A stretch of DNA of 64,000 bases from DASXAI01 sp963728985 (GCA_963728985.1 CAVSME010000002.1:124001-188000), one strand, 5' to 3'. Counted from the stretch's first letter, positions 1 to 9,073 are shown. Translations and numbers: made by a program. Notes: a model not told the origin generated them from the letters alone.

Positions 1-484
1 CCGCCCACAGCAGCCGAACAAGCCCAACGAACAAAGACGGCAACCAACGGCTACCCGCCCTCTCACGCCACCAACACTCCCGGCCACCGCCGCCGCCGCC
101 GATCAGGCCTTCTTCCACACCTGCTAGCTGACCCTCGAGACATCCTTCACCGCTCAACGACTCTGCGGGATACGCGACACCGTAGATGTTCTTGCCATGC
201 CGGTCGAAGGTGAACGAGTGCACGTCGACTTCGTGTCCCTGCTTGTCGCCGAGGACGAACATCCATGGCTGAGCATCATCCCGCTCGACCGGCTCGTAGC
301 CCCGAGCGCTCATGATTGTTCGGAGTTCCTCGACATCGTCGTGCCTCACTGCGATGTCGAGGTCGCTGTGTGGTCGGGTCTGCTCACCGAGCAAGGCGTC
401 GATGCCCCAACCGCCATCGAGCCAGACCTCGATGTGATGGTCGGCGAGCAACCTGTAGAGGGCGAGTACTTCGTGTTGCTCCAC
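1..484 (-). CDS. Lincosamide-type nucleotidyltransferase, degenerate or truncated C-terminus, runs off left edge
   Basis: The reverse-strand reading frame from a GTG at 484 gives an N-terminal domain typical of Lnu/AadA-like small-molecule nucleotidyltransferases. It has the stretch VWLDGGWGIDALLG near residue 20, then HSDLDIAV, where the DxD pair would bind metal and ATP. The match continues through HEVDVHSFTFDRHG and YPAESLSGEG at about residues 95-125. After that the usual C-terminal region is replaced by a Gly-rich, low-complexity tail, and the frame stays open to the window edge. Such enzymes adenylylate lincosamides, but many relatives have unknown substrates. The missing C-terminus suggests an inactive remnant or a frameshift. 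A further in-frame GTG at 571 is a possible earlier start. Confidence 0.6.
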   Translation of the reverse strand, partial: MEQHEVLALYRLLADHHIEVWLDGGWGIDALLGEQTRPHSDLDIAVRHDDVEELRTIMSARGYEPVERDDAQPWMFVLGDKQGHEVDVHSFTFDRHGKNIYGVAYPAESLSGEGCLEGQLAGVEEGLIGGGGGGRECWWRERAGSRWLPSLFVGLVRLLWA

Positions 485-859
485 AATCTGCAGCCTGCCA
501 TGACGGCCGGGCTCACGGGCCCCGCGAACGAATGCATATCTGCCGATCGGTGTCGACCTAGGTGCGCCCACGACGCGCTCGGGAAGCTACATAGTCGGCG
601 ATCCCGCTCAGGCAGCGAGCGGCGAACACCCCCGTAGCGAACGACTGCGGTTCTCCCACCCGGAGTTCGGTCGCCGCGGCCGGGCACGCCGACCGTCCGA
701 CCACAGCTACCTGCCGAACTAACGATCACGACCCCGGCCTGCTGGCGAGCGTGGAGTGGCCCGCAGCGACCGATGACGGCGGAGGCGGGTCGGAGCGCGT
801 TGACTGTCTCTACGTGGTCATGCGGTGTTGATTGCCCTAGGAGGCGGCAGGCTAGGACC
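485..859. other. Intergenic region, no gene supported
   Basis: This gap lies between the divergent nucleotidyltransferase remnant and the aldo/keto reductase. Both strands carry open frames, but none shows a recognisable motif. It must hold the promoters of the two divergent genes. I could not identify a convincing -35/-10 pair. Confidence 0.5.
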
Positions 860-1738
860 ATGGCTGATCAAGGCAACATCACGGCCGCAGCCGCCGGCAC
901 CATCGACATCGGTGGTGACCTCACGGTCAATCGGCTCGGGTTTGGGGCGATGCGAATCACCGGCTCGGGGATCTGGGGCGATCCTCCTGACGCCGACGAG
1001 GCCAAGGCGGTGCTTCGCCGAGCCGTGGCGCTCGACGTCCAGTTCATCGACACCGCCGACTCGTACGGTCCGGAGGTCAGCGAGCGTCTCATCGCCGAGG
1101 CTCTCTATCCCTATCCAGGCGATCTCGTGATCGCCACCAAAGGCGGCCTCGTTCGGCCCGGCCCGAACCAGTGGCGTGCCGACGGGCGGCCGGCCCACTT
1201 GCGCAGCGCGTGCGAGGGGAGTTTGCGCCGACTCCGCCTCGACCAGATCGCTCTGTACCAGTTCCACCGACCCGATCCGGCGGTTCCGTTGGGCGAGTCG
1301 ATCGGGGCCCTCGCCGAACTGAAGGACGAGGGCAAGATCCGCCACATCGGCCTCAGCAACGTCACCGGAGAACAGCTGCACGAGGCGCAAGCGCTGACGC
1401 CGATCGTTTCCGTGCAGAACCGCTACAACCTCGGTGATCTCCAGTGGGACTCCATGGTCGACGTGTGCGAGGAAGAGACGCTGGCATTCTTGCCTTGGGC
1501 GCCTATCCAGGACGCCGACCGCAGAGCAGTGAAGGCGGTGGCCAAGCGCCGTCAGGTCTCGACGCGCGAGGTGGCGCTGGCATGGCTGCTTGCCCGCTCG
1601 CCGGCGATGCTGCCGATCCCGGGCACGGGCTCGGTCGCGCACCTTGAGCAGAACATCGCCGCCGCCAGTCTCGCGCTCACGCCCGACGACCAGACGGCCC
1701 TGGCGGGCCGCTCGCGTGGGGCTCCCTCGACGAGATAG
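860..1738 (+). CDS. Aldo/keto reductase
   Basis: A 292-residue NAD(P)H-dependent oxidoreductase of the AKR superfamily, predicted cytoplasmic with a TIM-barrel fold. The catalytic tetrad is visible: Asp64 and Tyr69 in FIDTADSYG, Lys94 in IATKGG and His136 in LYQFHRPDP. The C-terminal cofactor segment is IPGTGSVAHLEQN. The ATG at 860 was chosen because homology begins soon after it (IDIGGDLTVNRLGFGAMR) and GGA-rich sequence precedes it. The frame extends upstream but lacks family features there. The family reduces carbonyls on sugars, aldehydes or ketones; the substrate cannot be told. It appears monocistronic. Confidence 0.9.
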   Translation: MADQGNITAAAAGTIDIGGDLTVNRLGFGAMRITGSGIWGDPPDADEAKAVLRRAVALDVQFIDTADSYGPEVSERLIAEALYPYPGDLVIATKGGLVRPGPNQWRADGRPAHLRSACEGSLRRLRLDQIALYQFHRPDPAVPLGESIGALAELKDEGKIRHIGLSNVTGEQLHEAQALTPIVSVQNRYNLGDLQWDSMVDVCEEETLAFLPWAPIQDADRRAVKAVAKRRQVSTREVALAWLLARSPAMLPIPGTGSVAHLEQNIAAASLALTPDDQTALAGRSRGAPSTR

Positions 1739-2104
1739 GTCTCGCAGACCGAGGCCTCCGGGCGAGCTGGGGGCCCGGTGTAAGGCGAGGCGCTGGCCGC
1801 CTCTATCCGCCACGACAGATCGCCCGTACCTGGTGGACGTGGTCTGACGCGACGTGGGCCGTCGCCCGAGTGGCCGTCGAGGGGCGCGCGTCCGGTCCTT
1901 CACGCTCGGCTCTCCGATTGGGAAGGTGCTCGAGGTGGCGCCGACGCAGCGGTCAGTTGTCTGTCCCGACCCTTGTTCCGTCGGATGGCATTGCCCGCAT
2001 CGTCGTGTAATCCGATCTGTGACCGTTGCCGAACTGTGGCGTCTGCGGTCGTCGGAAGCGTCCGAACCCGATGAGTTCGCTGCCCGCCGGGAGTCCTCAT
2101 TCTC
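1739..2104. other. Intergenic region, nothing recognised
   Basis: 366 bases between the aldo/keto reductase and the glyoxalase-fold gene. No coding frame here looks real, and I see no clear hairpin, repeat or RNA gene. Confidence 0.5.
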
Positions 2105-2515
2105 ATGGACCACACGATCAGCCTGGCCATCGCCGACAGGCGCCGCTCGCTCGTCTTCTACCGCGACGGGCTCGGGCTCGAAGGCTTCGGCCCGCTCGCC
2201 GACGACGGAGTCCCCGAGCCGCTCCAGCTTCGTCTCGCGCCGAGCGTGAGCCTCATGCTGATCCCCACCGGTGGGTTCGGCTGGGTCGCGGGCGAGGACC
2301 GCGTGGCCCCGCCAGGCGCCAACGAGTGCGTGCTCTCCGTTTACGCCGTTGACGAGGACGCCGTGCGGGCGCGCTACGAGGCCGCCCTCGCCGCCGGCGG
2401 AACCACGGTCTACGAGCCCTCGCCGCGTGAGTGGGGCGCCTTCGCAGCCCAAGTTGCCGACCCCGACGGCCACCTCTGGATGATCCTGGTCCGGCCGCAA
2501 GACTGGACCGCGTGA
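2105..2515 (+). CDS. VOC (glyoxalase/bleomycin-resistance fold) protein
   Basis: A 136-residue protein with the paired beta-alpha-beta-beta-beta layout of the vicinal oxygen chelate superfamily. The N-terminal half contains RSLVFYRDGLGL, the usual VOC helix. The C-terminal half ends in FAAQVADPDGHLWMIL, which includes the conserved DPDGHLW signature. The superfamily includes glyoxalase I, dioxygenases and antibiotic-binding proteins. The number of metal ligands visible here is low, so the function cannot be assigned. The start is the only ATG before the first conserved strand (MDHTISLAIAD). No operon partner is evident. Confidence 0.85.
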   Translation: MDHTISLAIADRRRSLVFYRDGLGLEGFGPLADDGVPEPLQLRLAPSVSLMLIPTGGFGWVAGEDRVAPPGANECVLSVYAVDEDAVRARYEAALAAGGTTVYEPSPREWGAFAAQVADPDGHLWMILVRPQDWTA

Positions 2516-2671
2516 CCTTGACCGTCACCAGCTCTCAAGCGGGACGATCGGGCACGCTCGTAGAACGCTGGCTGGGCGGGGCGCTGTCGGTGGTTCGGCA
2601 GGCGGACTTCCCCCGTGCCCTCGAACCGCTGTCGCCGGTCCTGTCCTGCGTTGTCTGGCAACATCCTGCGG

Positions 2672-3139
2672 ATGGCGACCCCGATCGGCCCCGAAGCACA
2701 GCGGCCCAACCCCGCACTCGAACCGCTGTCGCCATTGGTCGGCGTGTGGCGCACGACCGGGAGGCATCCCCTCGTCCCGGGCACGACGTTCCACGGCCGC
2801 ACATCGTTCGAGTGGCACGAGGGCGGTGCGTTCGTGTTGATGCGCTCGGAGATCGACGAGCCGCAGATTCCGAGCGCGGTGGCGGTCATCGGCTCCGACG
2901 ACGCCGCCGGCACGTTCACGATGATCTACTTCGACGAGCGTGATATCTCGCGCCGGTACGCGGTCGAGGTGGCCGACGGCGAGGTGCGCTGGCACCGCGA
3001 CGAAGCGGGGTTCGCGCAGCGCATGGTGTTCACCGTCGCCGCCGACGGCACCCGGCTCGACGCGCGAGGGACGATGTCGCGCGACGGCCGCCCGTGGGAA
3101 GACGACTTGCAGCTCACCTATGAGCGCCTCGACTCGTAG
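2672..3139 (+). CDS. Calycin-like small beta-barrel protein, hypothetical
   Basis: A 155-residue protein of unknown function. It begins NPALEPLSPLVGVWRTTGRH, and the L-x-G-x-W element near the N-terminus is typical of lipocalin or fatty-acid-binding-like barrels. Alternating beta strands follow (FEWHEGGAFVLMRSEID, TFTMIYFDERDIS, YAVEVADGEVRWHRDE). No signal peptide is visible, so it is probably cytoplasmic. ATG 2672 is preferred over the in-frame upstream ATG at 2615, because the extra residues are Arg/Cys-rich and unlike the domain. The ligand is unknown. It is a single gene between two short gaps. Confidence 0.7.
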   Translation: MATPIGPEAQRPNPALEPLSPLVGVWRTTGRHPLVPGTTFHGRTSFEWHEGGAFVLMRSEIDEPQIPSAVAVIGSDDAAGTFTMIYFDERDISRRYAVEVADGEVRWHRDEAGFAQRMVFTVAADGTRLDARGTMSRDGRPWEDDLQLTYERLDS

Positions 3140-3322
3140 ACCACGATTCGATGCGGTCGGGCCCGGGCCAGGCGTCTCCGGATCAATCGGAACAGACGGG
3201 CGCGAGGCGCGCCGCATGGCGCCGGATCTGAGACCGCCCGTCGCAGGCCCGAAAGCTGATCATGGCCGGTACCGTCCGTTGCGGCGTACTGTGGCGGGTC
3301 GCCCCGCGCCGGAGGTATCGGC

Positions 3323-3799
3323 ATGAGCCATGCGGCAACCCGGCCGCCGAAACACCCGCCGCCGTGGTTCGTGCACACCGCCTGGCGCGTTCATCGCGCG
3401 CTGTACCGGCTCAGCGGCGGCCGATTCCTTTGGACCCCGTCGAACAAACGGGGCTGGGGTTCGCTGCGCCTCACGACTGTTGGGCGGAAGTCGGGGCAAG
3501 AGCGCAGCGTCATCATCGGCTACCTCGAAGACGGCCCCAATCTCGTCGCTCTCGCAATGAACGGGTGGGACGAGGGCCGTCCCGCGTGGTGGCTCAATCT
3601 CGAGGCTCATCCAAATGCCGTCATTCGATTGGCAAACGAGCAGCCCCGCCCGGTAAGTGCCCGTCTTTCGACGGGGGAGGAGCGTGAACGGCTGTGGCAG
3701 CGCTGGGTCGCGGTCGATCCCAGGATCGCCGTGTTTGCGAGCGGCCGGTCGACCACCACGCCGGTGATCGTCCTCGAACCGCGTAAACAAAGCGCCTGA
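3323..3799 (+). CDS. Deazaflavin (F420)-dependent nitroreductase-family protein
   Basis: A 158-residue protein of the Ddn-like family of split beta-barrel F420-binding oxidoreductases, common in actinobacteria. Key segments are LRLTTVGRKSGQERSVIIGY, with the TxGRKSG phosphate-binding stretch, and PAWWLNLEAHPNAVIRL, the family core. Family members reduce quinones, nitroimidazoles or aflatoxins using F420H2; the substrate here is unknown. An Arg-rich N-terminal helix may contact the membrane, as proposed for Ddn. It is the last intact gene before the tRNA remnant. Confidence 0.88.
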   Translation: MSHAATRPPKHPPPWFVHTAWRVHRALYRLSGGRFLWTPSNKRGWGSLRLTTVGRKSGQERSVIIGYLEDGPNLVALAMNGWDEGRPAWWLNLEAHPNAVIRLANEQPRPVSARLSTGEERERLWQRWVAVDPRIAVFASGRSTTTPVIVLEPRKQSA

Positions 3800-4387
3800 C
3801 ACACCGGCGCGATGGTGTACGCCCCGCTCAGGTGACGAAGCTGATATCCGAAGAAACAGCTGCCTCGTCATGCCGCTGCAGCGTACGCTCCGCCCAGGAC
3901 TGTCCCCTACCGCCGGGGTGGTGTCGCTCGACAGTTGATCGGGCCGATGGCCGTTCTGGCACTGGCAATGATGGGCCGCTGGTCCCCCGCTGGTGCTGCG
4001 GGGGATGAAGTGCCGATAGGCACCGGTGCCCCGTCCACGTACCACTGCGGGCAGGCTCGCTCGATCCGGCGCCCGCCGACGACTCACGGACATGAGTCTC
4101 GTTTCAGGGAACCTGGCCGGCACCCTAGTTGCACGATTGCTGCACGAACCTCCGTCGGAACCGAGTCAGCCGTCACGTACCACCAGGTAAATGGCCATTC
4201 ATACCTGAGTCCGGTCCCAGCTTCCCAAGCTGACAACGCGGGTTCGGTTCCCGTCGCCGCTCCACCGTCGCCCGCTCCAGTGCGATGGCCACGGAGATAG
4301 GTAACGGCCCGAACCGTTGCCGGGGTCGGGTCGTGGTGGCGGGACCCACTCATTCGGTACCAATCGCGCCGTGATAAGAACTCCGCC
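3800..4387. other. Intergenic region with tRNA remnant
   Basis: 588 bases without a credible protein-coding gene. The one recognisable element is the degenerate 3' half of a tRNA-Gly at 4215-4279. The rest shows no repeat or integrase gene. Confidence 0.5.
4215..4279 (+). pseudogene. Degenerate 3' half of tRNA-Gly(CCC), possible attachment-site relic
   Basis: The sequence contains an anticodon arm CAGC-TTCCCAA-GCTG (anticodon CCC) and a T arm GCGGG-TTCGGTT-CCCGT. An acceptor strand follows that lacks one C before TCCA at 4261-4264. Directly afterwards the acceptor end is repeated in its correct form, CGTCGCCCGCTCCA at 4266-4279. No D arm or 5' acceptor strand lies upstream, so this is not a functional tRNA. 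A 3' tRNA fragment with a duplicated end is what integrases of genomic islands often leave behind. No integrase is visible nearby, so the island interpretation is inference. Confidence 0.6.
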
Positions 4388-5833
4388 GTGGGGCGGGGGG
4401 CACGGTTGACGCTGTCCATCGGTGGGCTCGTGGTCGCGCTCGCACTGATCGGTGGCTACCTCCTGGAGCGCCACGGGTCCGCGATCGCCGCCGATGACGC
4501 CTGCACGTCTCCCCAGCGGCTGCTCGAGGACGGCCAGGTCGCAGCGGCGACTGATGGCTTCAACGCGGTGCTGTCGACGCCAGGGGCGTCCGACACAGCC
4601 TTGGACTGCGCCCGCCACGGATTGTTGGACGTCGCGTCCTTGCAGTGCTCCCAGGCGCAGGCGCTCCTGGAGTCCGAGCAGTACGACGACGCGTCGACGA
4701 TGTTCCGCGCGCTACTGGTGAACCCGATCAGAGCCGAGCCCGATGGAGACAACCCGGCCGGCACGCAGTCGGCGACCAGCTGCGGCGCCACCGGACTGGC
4801 CGAGGTGGCCACGCGCACGACGACGACCGTCTCGCCGACCACGACGACCACGGCCGGCTCGGGCCAATCGGCTTCTGCGTCGCTCGACGTCGACGTCGAC
4901 GTCAACGTCACTGTCGTGCCGGGCGTGCCGGACGGATGCGGCGCGCACGCCGATCAGCATGTTCAGGTCCCGAACGGGCTCCGCGACACTCGACGCGCCT
5001 CGTGCGCCTCCGTGGCGATCACGACGAGCCCACATGGTGACGGCGACACGACCAGCGGCCGGCAAGGCTTCGCCAGTGCGCGACTCAACGCCGCCGCCGC
5101 CCAACCGTCCTCGTCGGTCGCAACCACGGCAGAGCTGACACCTCCTCCCGCCGCCACCGCGGATGCACTCCCCGAGCGCACCTGGGGAGAGAACGTGGAG
5201 GACGGCGCGGCCGACCTCCTCGACGGACTCACCGGTGGAAGTCGACCGTCGGCGGCGGTCGTGTGGGCGATCCTCGCCGTCGTGGTCGCGCTCGTGGCGT
5301 GGGGCCTCAACCGACTCGTTCGGCGCAGTCGCGATCGCGGCGCGGTGACGGCCGTGACGATCACGGATAGCGGTGGGCCCACGGGTGCCGGCACGAGGGC
5401 GACCAACGCCTATCGCCACGCGCTCGAGCTCGACAACGTCGCACTCTCCCTCGACAACGGCACGACGTTCGGTGCGCTGGCCGACGGCGTGATCGCCGAA
5501 GTCGCCGCCGGTGTGCCGCAAGCGAAGGCCCTCACGTCAATCCTGTTGCTGGTCCTGCGTCCGTGGACGTACGAAGCAAAGGGATGGACGCGCGCCCAGA
5601 GCCTGGTCGTCTGCTTCAGCGGTCCGGGGCTGAGCGGGGATACCAAGACCATCACGTGCGACGCGATGGTCAACCTCGACGTCCACGAGGCGTCGGCCGC
5701 GGCCGCCGCCGGGTATGCCGCGTACGACCTCATGTCCCGACCCGGGCTCCACAACCGGATCTCCTTTGATGAGGCCGATCGGGAAGCGCACGCGACCTGG
5801 GTCCGCTACCTGCTGAACCTGGACTACTACTGA
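4388..5833 (+). CDS. Membrane-anchored protein with two TM segments and Thr-rich linker, unknown function
   Basis: A 481-residue protein I do not recognise. It starts at GTG 4388 with one N-terminal membrane segment (about residues 8-26). A Cys-containing helical region of TPR-like character follows (EDGQVAAATDGFNAVL, LESEQYDDASTMFRALL). A Thr/Pro/Ser-rich linker lies around residues 142-260. A second membrane helix (VVWAILAVVVALVAWGL, about residue 290) precedes a C-terminal cytoplasmic domain of about 170 residues rich in Ala and containing RPWTYEAKGWTRAQSLVVCF. The topology suggests an extracellular middle region. It is coupled to the next gene with a 1-nt gap, so the two products probably act together. 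Confidence 0.65.
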   Translation: MGRGARLTLSIGGLVVALALIGGYLLERHGSAIAADDACTSPQRLLEDGQVAAATDGFNAVLSTPGASDTALDCARHGLLDVASLQCSQAQALLESEQYDDASTMFRALLVNPIRAEPDGDNPAGTQSATSCGATGLAEVATRTTTTVSPTTTTTAGSGQSASASLDVDVDVNVTVVPGVPDGCGAHADQHVQVPNGLRDTRRASCASVAITTSPHGDGDTTSGRQGFASARLNAAAAQPSSSVATTAELTPPPAATADALPERTWGENVEDGAADLLDGLTGGSRPSAAVVWAILAVVVALVAWGLNRLVRRSRDRGAVTAVTITDSGGPTGAGTRATNAYRHALELDNVALSLDNGTTFGALADGVIAEVAAGVPQAKALTSILLLVLRPWTYEAKGWTRAQSLVVCFSGPGLSGDTKTITCDAMVNLDVHEASAAAAAGYAAYDLMSRPGLHNRISFDEADREAHATWVRYLLNLDYY

Positions 5834-5834
5834 G

Positions 5835-7877
5835 ATGGCTCCAGCGGCCCCGCCCGATCCTTCGCCCGCCGTTGCGGACGAAACCGCGCCGCTGGGCACG
5901 CTCGAGCCGAGCGACCCCCGCTACGAACGCGGACTCGTCAGGTATCGGCGGGACCTCGTCGCCGCGATCAAGGCATTCGAACGCTCGAGGGAGACAAGGC
6001 CGATCGAGCGACGAACCCGCTGGTGGCAACGCCGGCGCGGTGGGCTCCGGAGCGCAGCTACTCGCCCCCAGGCTGGGACGGCCGGCACGCAACTCATCGA
6101 TCGGCCGCGAGAAGGTCGAGTCCCTCGGGAGATCGCGCTCAGGTTCGAGCTCGCGGGCGTGTGCGAGCGTCTCGCGGATGTCCCCGGAAGCATCCACGTC
6201 CTCGGGTACCTGTGCGAGGCGGAGGAGAACTACCGACTCGTGGCCGCCGCGCTCCGAGACCAGGCCGGGCCACGATTCCGCGGTGTAGAGGTGCAACGGC
6301 GCATCGCCCAGCTCAGCACCGGAGACGATCAGGTGCGGCTCTGGCGCGAGACGCGAGCGGCGATACGAGCCCTTCGAGACGGGTTGGATCGACTCGAGGT
6401 TCCGAAGGGCAGCGACCGCGAGGAGCTCCGGCTCATCCTCGATGCGCGGCTGCTCGAAGCGGACCTGGTGGCATCGCCCGACGACGTCACCGCCCAGGCC
6501 CACGTGCAGGACGGCGTGAGTCGTGCGTTCTCCGGCGCCGCGCACTACCTGAGCGACGCTGAGGTGGCGAGGACACGGCGCCCGGCGGCCACGCGACCAG
6601 TGAGTCCGACGGCCCGGCCGGACGAGTTGCTTGCCTCCAGCCTCCAAGGCGTGAGGCAGGCGTTTGTGTCGAACGCCTCCTCGTCGCGCGCGAGCCCCGC
6701 CGCACGTGAAGCCCAAGACCGGCCTCGGGTCAACGATGACGCGGCCGAGCAGCGTGCCGCCACACGGTTCGAGCAGCTCGCGTCCCAGGAACCCGCGACG
6801 GACCAACAGGAGCCGGCGATCGTCCAGGAGACCGACACGCATGCGGCCATTCGGCTCCAGGTCCGACTGTCCTTGTCGAAGGCGGACGAGGCGGCGCCGC
6901 TGGCCGGCATCACGGCGATCGATGCTGGTCCCGACCGCCTGATCTTCGCCGATGGCCAGGGGCGTCTCCAGGTGCACCGCTCGCCACCTCCGACTGGCGA
7001 TGACGGCTCCCTCGTCCACCAAGCGACGATCGACCGACCGATCGCCGCGGTGGCGGCCACCCCGCACCTCATCGGCCTCGTGGATCAGACCGGCCGCGCC
7101 GTCGTCGGCGACCTACCGGCGCCTGGTCTCGGCCTGTTCACGACAGGAGCCACCTCCGTCGACGTCGTCGACGGCACCGTCGCCTTCGGCATGCGCGACG
7201 GGACGATCAGGCTGGTCAGACGGCCCGCCGAGGTGGGCAGTGGGCGCGCCGATCCTGAGACGTTCATCGTGGAATCGATGACGGTGCCCATGTCCGATGT
7301 CGAGGTCATGGCAGTCGCGGCCATTCCTGGCGGCCTCGTCGTGGGGTGCGGGGACGGCTCCTTCCATCGTGTGAACATCGTCTGGCCGAAGGTCGAGGAG
7401 CCCAGCACGTACGAGCGAGCGACACGCCAAGCCGAGCGGGTCACCAGGATGGCCAGCGATGGCAGCACCGTCGTCGCCCTGCTCGGCTCCTCGGTGCACG
7501 TCCTCGAGGCAGGGTCGAAGCAGCCACGAGTGATCGATGCGCCCGGCGTCGGCGATCTCGCCGACATCGCGGTCGGAACAGGTCTCGTCGTCGGGGTGGG
7601 CCCTCAGAGCGGACTGGTCGTGTGGACGATCGAGGGTCAACGTCGATCGGAGGAGTCGAGCTGGGCCGGATCGGGGCCCCTGATCATCGACGGCGGCGTC
7701 GCGGTCGTCGCGGTCGCCGCAGGAGGCGTGCGCGTGTGGGACCTCGGACGCGAAGGCCCGGCCACCGGCTCGTGGCGCGGGCTCAACATCGCCGCCGACG
7801 GCACGCTTGACGTGTCGGTGCCTGCGCCTCCGCCCGTGGAGGACGACGCCGACCCTGGGGCGTCGCCCGGCACCTGA
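5835..7877 (+). CDS. Large protein with helical N-terminus and beta-propeller-like C-terminus
   Basis: A 680-residue protein translated right after the previous gene. Residues 1-330 are charged and mainly helical (YERGLVRYRRDLVAAIKAFE, LADVPGSIHVLGYLCEAEEN), with no membrane segment. From about residue 350 there are repeated short strands of WD40/propeller character, such as ITAIDAGPDRLIFADGQGRL, VDVVDGTVAFGMRDGTIRLV, VEVMAVAAIPGGLVVGCGDG and GGVAVVAVAAGGVRVWDLG. These imply six or seven blades. I cannot assign a function. A propeller beside a membrane partner fits a scaffold or sensor at the membrane, but that is inference. Confidence 0.65.
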   Translation: MAPAAPPDPSPAVADETAPLGTLEPSDPRYERGLVRYRRDLVAAIKAFERSRETRPIERRTRWWQRRRGGLRSAATRPQAGTAGTQLIDRPREGRVPREIALRFELAGVCERLADVPGSIHVLGYLCEAEENYRLVAAALRDQAGPRFRGVEVQRRIAQLSTGDDQVRLWRETRAAIRALRDGLDRLEVPKGSDREELRLILDARLLEADLVASPDDVTAQAHVQDGVSRAFSGAAHYLSDAEVARTRRPAATRPVSPTARPDELLASSLQGVRQAFVSNASSSRASPAAREAQDRPRVNDDAAEQRAATRFEQLASQEPATDQQEPAIVQETDTHAAIRLQVRLSLSKADEAAPLAGITAIDAGPDRLIFADGQGRLQVHRSPPPTGDDGSLVHQATIDRPIAAVAATPHLIGLVDQTGRAVVGDLPAPGLGLFTTGATSVDVVDGTVAFGMRDGTIRLVRRPAEVGSGRADPETFIVESMTVPMSDVEVMAVAAIPGGLVVGCGDGSFHRVNIVWPKVEEPSTYERATRQAERVTRMASDGSTVVALLGSSVHVLEAGSKQPRVIDAPGVGDLADIAVGTGLVVGVGPQSGLVVWTIEGQRRSEESSWAGSGPLIIDGGVAVVAVAAGGVRVWDLGREGPATGSWRGLNIAADGTLDVSVPAPPPVEDDADPGASPGT

Positions 7878-7893
7878 CCGTCGGCGAACGCGC

Positions 7894-9051
7894 TCAGACG
7901 CAGGTCAGCAGGGCGTCGGTGAGCGCGGCGACCCGGTCATCTCCGGCGAGGTTCATGTACATCTGGTTCATCACGTAGCCGAAGGCCAGTTCCTTGTCCG
8001 GTAGGGCGGCTCCTACCGATCCGCCAGCGCCCGGATGCCCGAACGACCCTGGCCCCAGCAACGGGGAGAACGTCCCGTGGGTCATGAAGCCGATCCCGAA
8101 CGTGGTGTCCGCGACCAGGCACCGGTCGGGACCGCTGGTCAGCGTGACGCGAGCGCGGTCGACATACGTGGGCGACAACAGGCGTGTCCCGTCGATCTGG
8201 CCGACGCACGCGGCGTACATCTTCGCCAGGGAGGAGGCGGTCGTGATGCCGTTGGCAGCCGGAACCTCGGCGGCATGCACATCGCGGCGGTTGAACACGC
8301 TGTCGCTCGGCGACGCGGCGGCGAACGCGCCGTTGAGGCTCAGTGCACTGCCGCCGAAGGTGTCGGGTCCGAACACTTGGGCCAGCATTGCCGCGACCTC
8401 GGGCGTCGACGGTGGCGGTGCGGTGATCACCGGCGCCACCCTCGGCTCGAGTGACGCAGGCAGTCCGATGTAGAACTCGATCCCCAACGGTGTGGCCACC
8501 TCGTCGCGCAGAAACGTGCCCACCGAGCGGCCATCGACCCGGCGCACCAGCTCGCCGGCGAGCCAACCGTACGTGAGCCCGTGGTAGCCGTGTGCGGTAC
8601 CGGGCTCCCAGTACGGCGCCTGCGCGGCCAGATGCTTGGTCACCGTCGCCCAGTCCAGTGCGTCGGCGAGCGACAGCTTGGCATCGATCGACGTGAGTCC
8701 GACACGGTGGCTCATCAGCTCGGCGACGGTGACATCTTCCTTGCCGGCGGCGGCGAACTCCGGCCAGTACCGCGCCACCGGGGCGTCGAGGTCGAGTAGA
8801 CCGCGATCGACACACATGCCCACGCAGACCGCCGCGGCGCCCTTCGTCGTAGAGAAGACGAGCTGCAGCGTGTCCGGCCCATACGGCGCGCCACCCGGCG
8901 TCATGACGCCGCCGGCCACGGTCACGACCTCGCGCCCGCGATGCCACACGCTCACCGCAGCACCCACTTCGCCGCGTGACGCCATGTTCTCCTCGAACGC
9001 CACCATGACCGGCTCGAAGCCCGGCGCGACCGAGCCCTGGATGTTCCCCAT
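7894..9051 (-). CDS. Serine hydrolase, class C beta-lactamase / esterase EstB family
   Basis: A 385-residue protein with the beta-lactamase fold. Ser67 and Lys70 in FSTTKGAAAV form the S-x-x-K nucleophile motif. A Tyr in YHGLTYGWLAGELVRRVDG lies where the YxN/S general base is expected. The third motif region near the C-terminus is GHPGAGGSVGAALPDKEL, giving an HPGAGG sequence instead of KTG, as in esterase-type members. No signal peptide is visible, so it is probably a cytoplasmic esterase or peptidase rather than a resistance beta-lactamase. ATG 9051 (MGNIQGSVAPGF) fits family N-termini better than the upstream ATG at 9093. Confidence 0.87.
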   Translation of the reverse strand: MGNIQGSVAPGFEPVMVAFEENMASRGEVGAAVSVWHRGREVVTVAGGVMTPGGAPYGPDTLQLVFSTTKGAAAVCVGMCVDRGLLDLDAPVARYWPEFAAAGKEDVTVAELMSHRVGLTSIDAKLSLADALDWATVTKHLAAQAPYWEPGTAHGYHGLTYGWLAGELVRRVDGRSVGTFLRDEVATPLGIEFYIGLPASLEPRVAPVITAPPPSTPEVAAMLAQVFGPDTFGGSALSLNGAFAAASPSDSVFNRRDVHAAEVPAANGITTASSLAKMYAACVGQIDGTRLLSPTYVDRARVTLTSGPDRCLVADTTFGIGFMTHGTFSPLLGPGSFGHPGAGGSVGAALPDKELAFGYVMNQMYMNLAGDDRVAALTDALLTCV

Positions 9052-9073
9052 CGCCCAATCCTCGTGCACACGA

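Noticed and set aside
818..2500. A 560-codon frame on the minus strand opposite the aldo/keto reductase and glyoxalase genes
   Set aside because: It is a shadow of two convincing plus-strand genes, with Arg/Gly/Pro-rich sequence and no motif.
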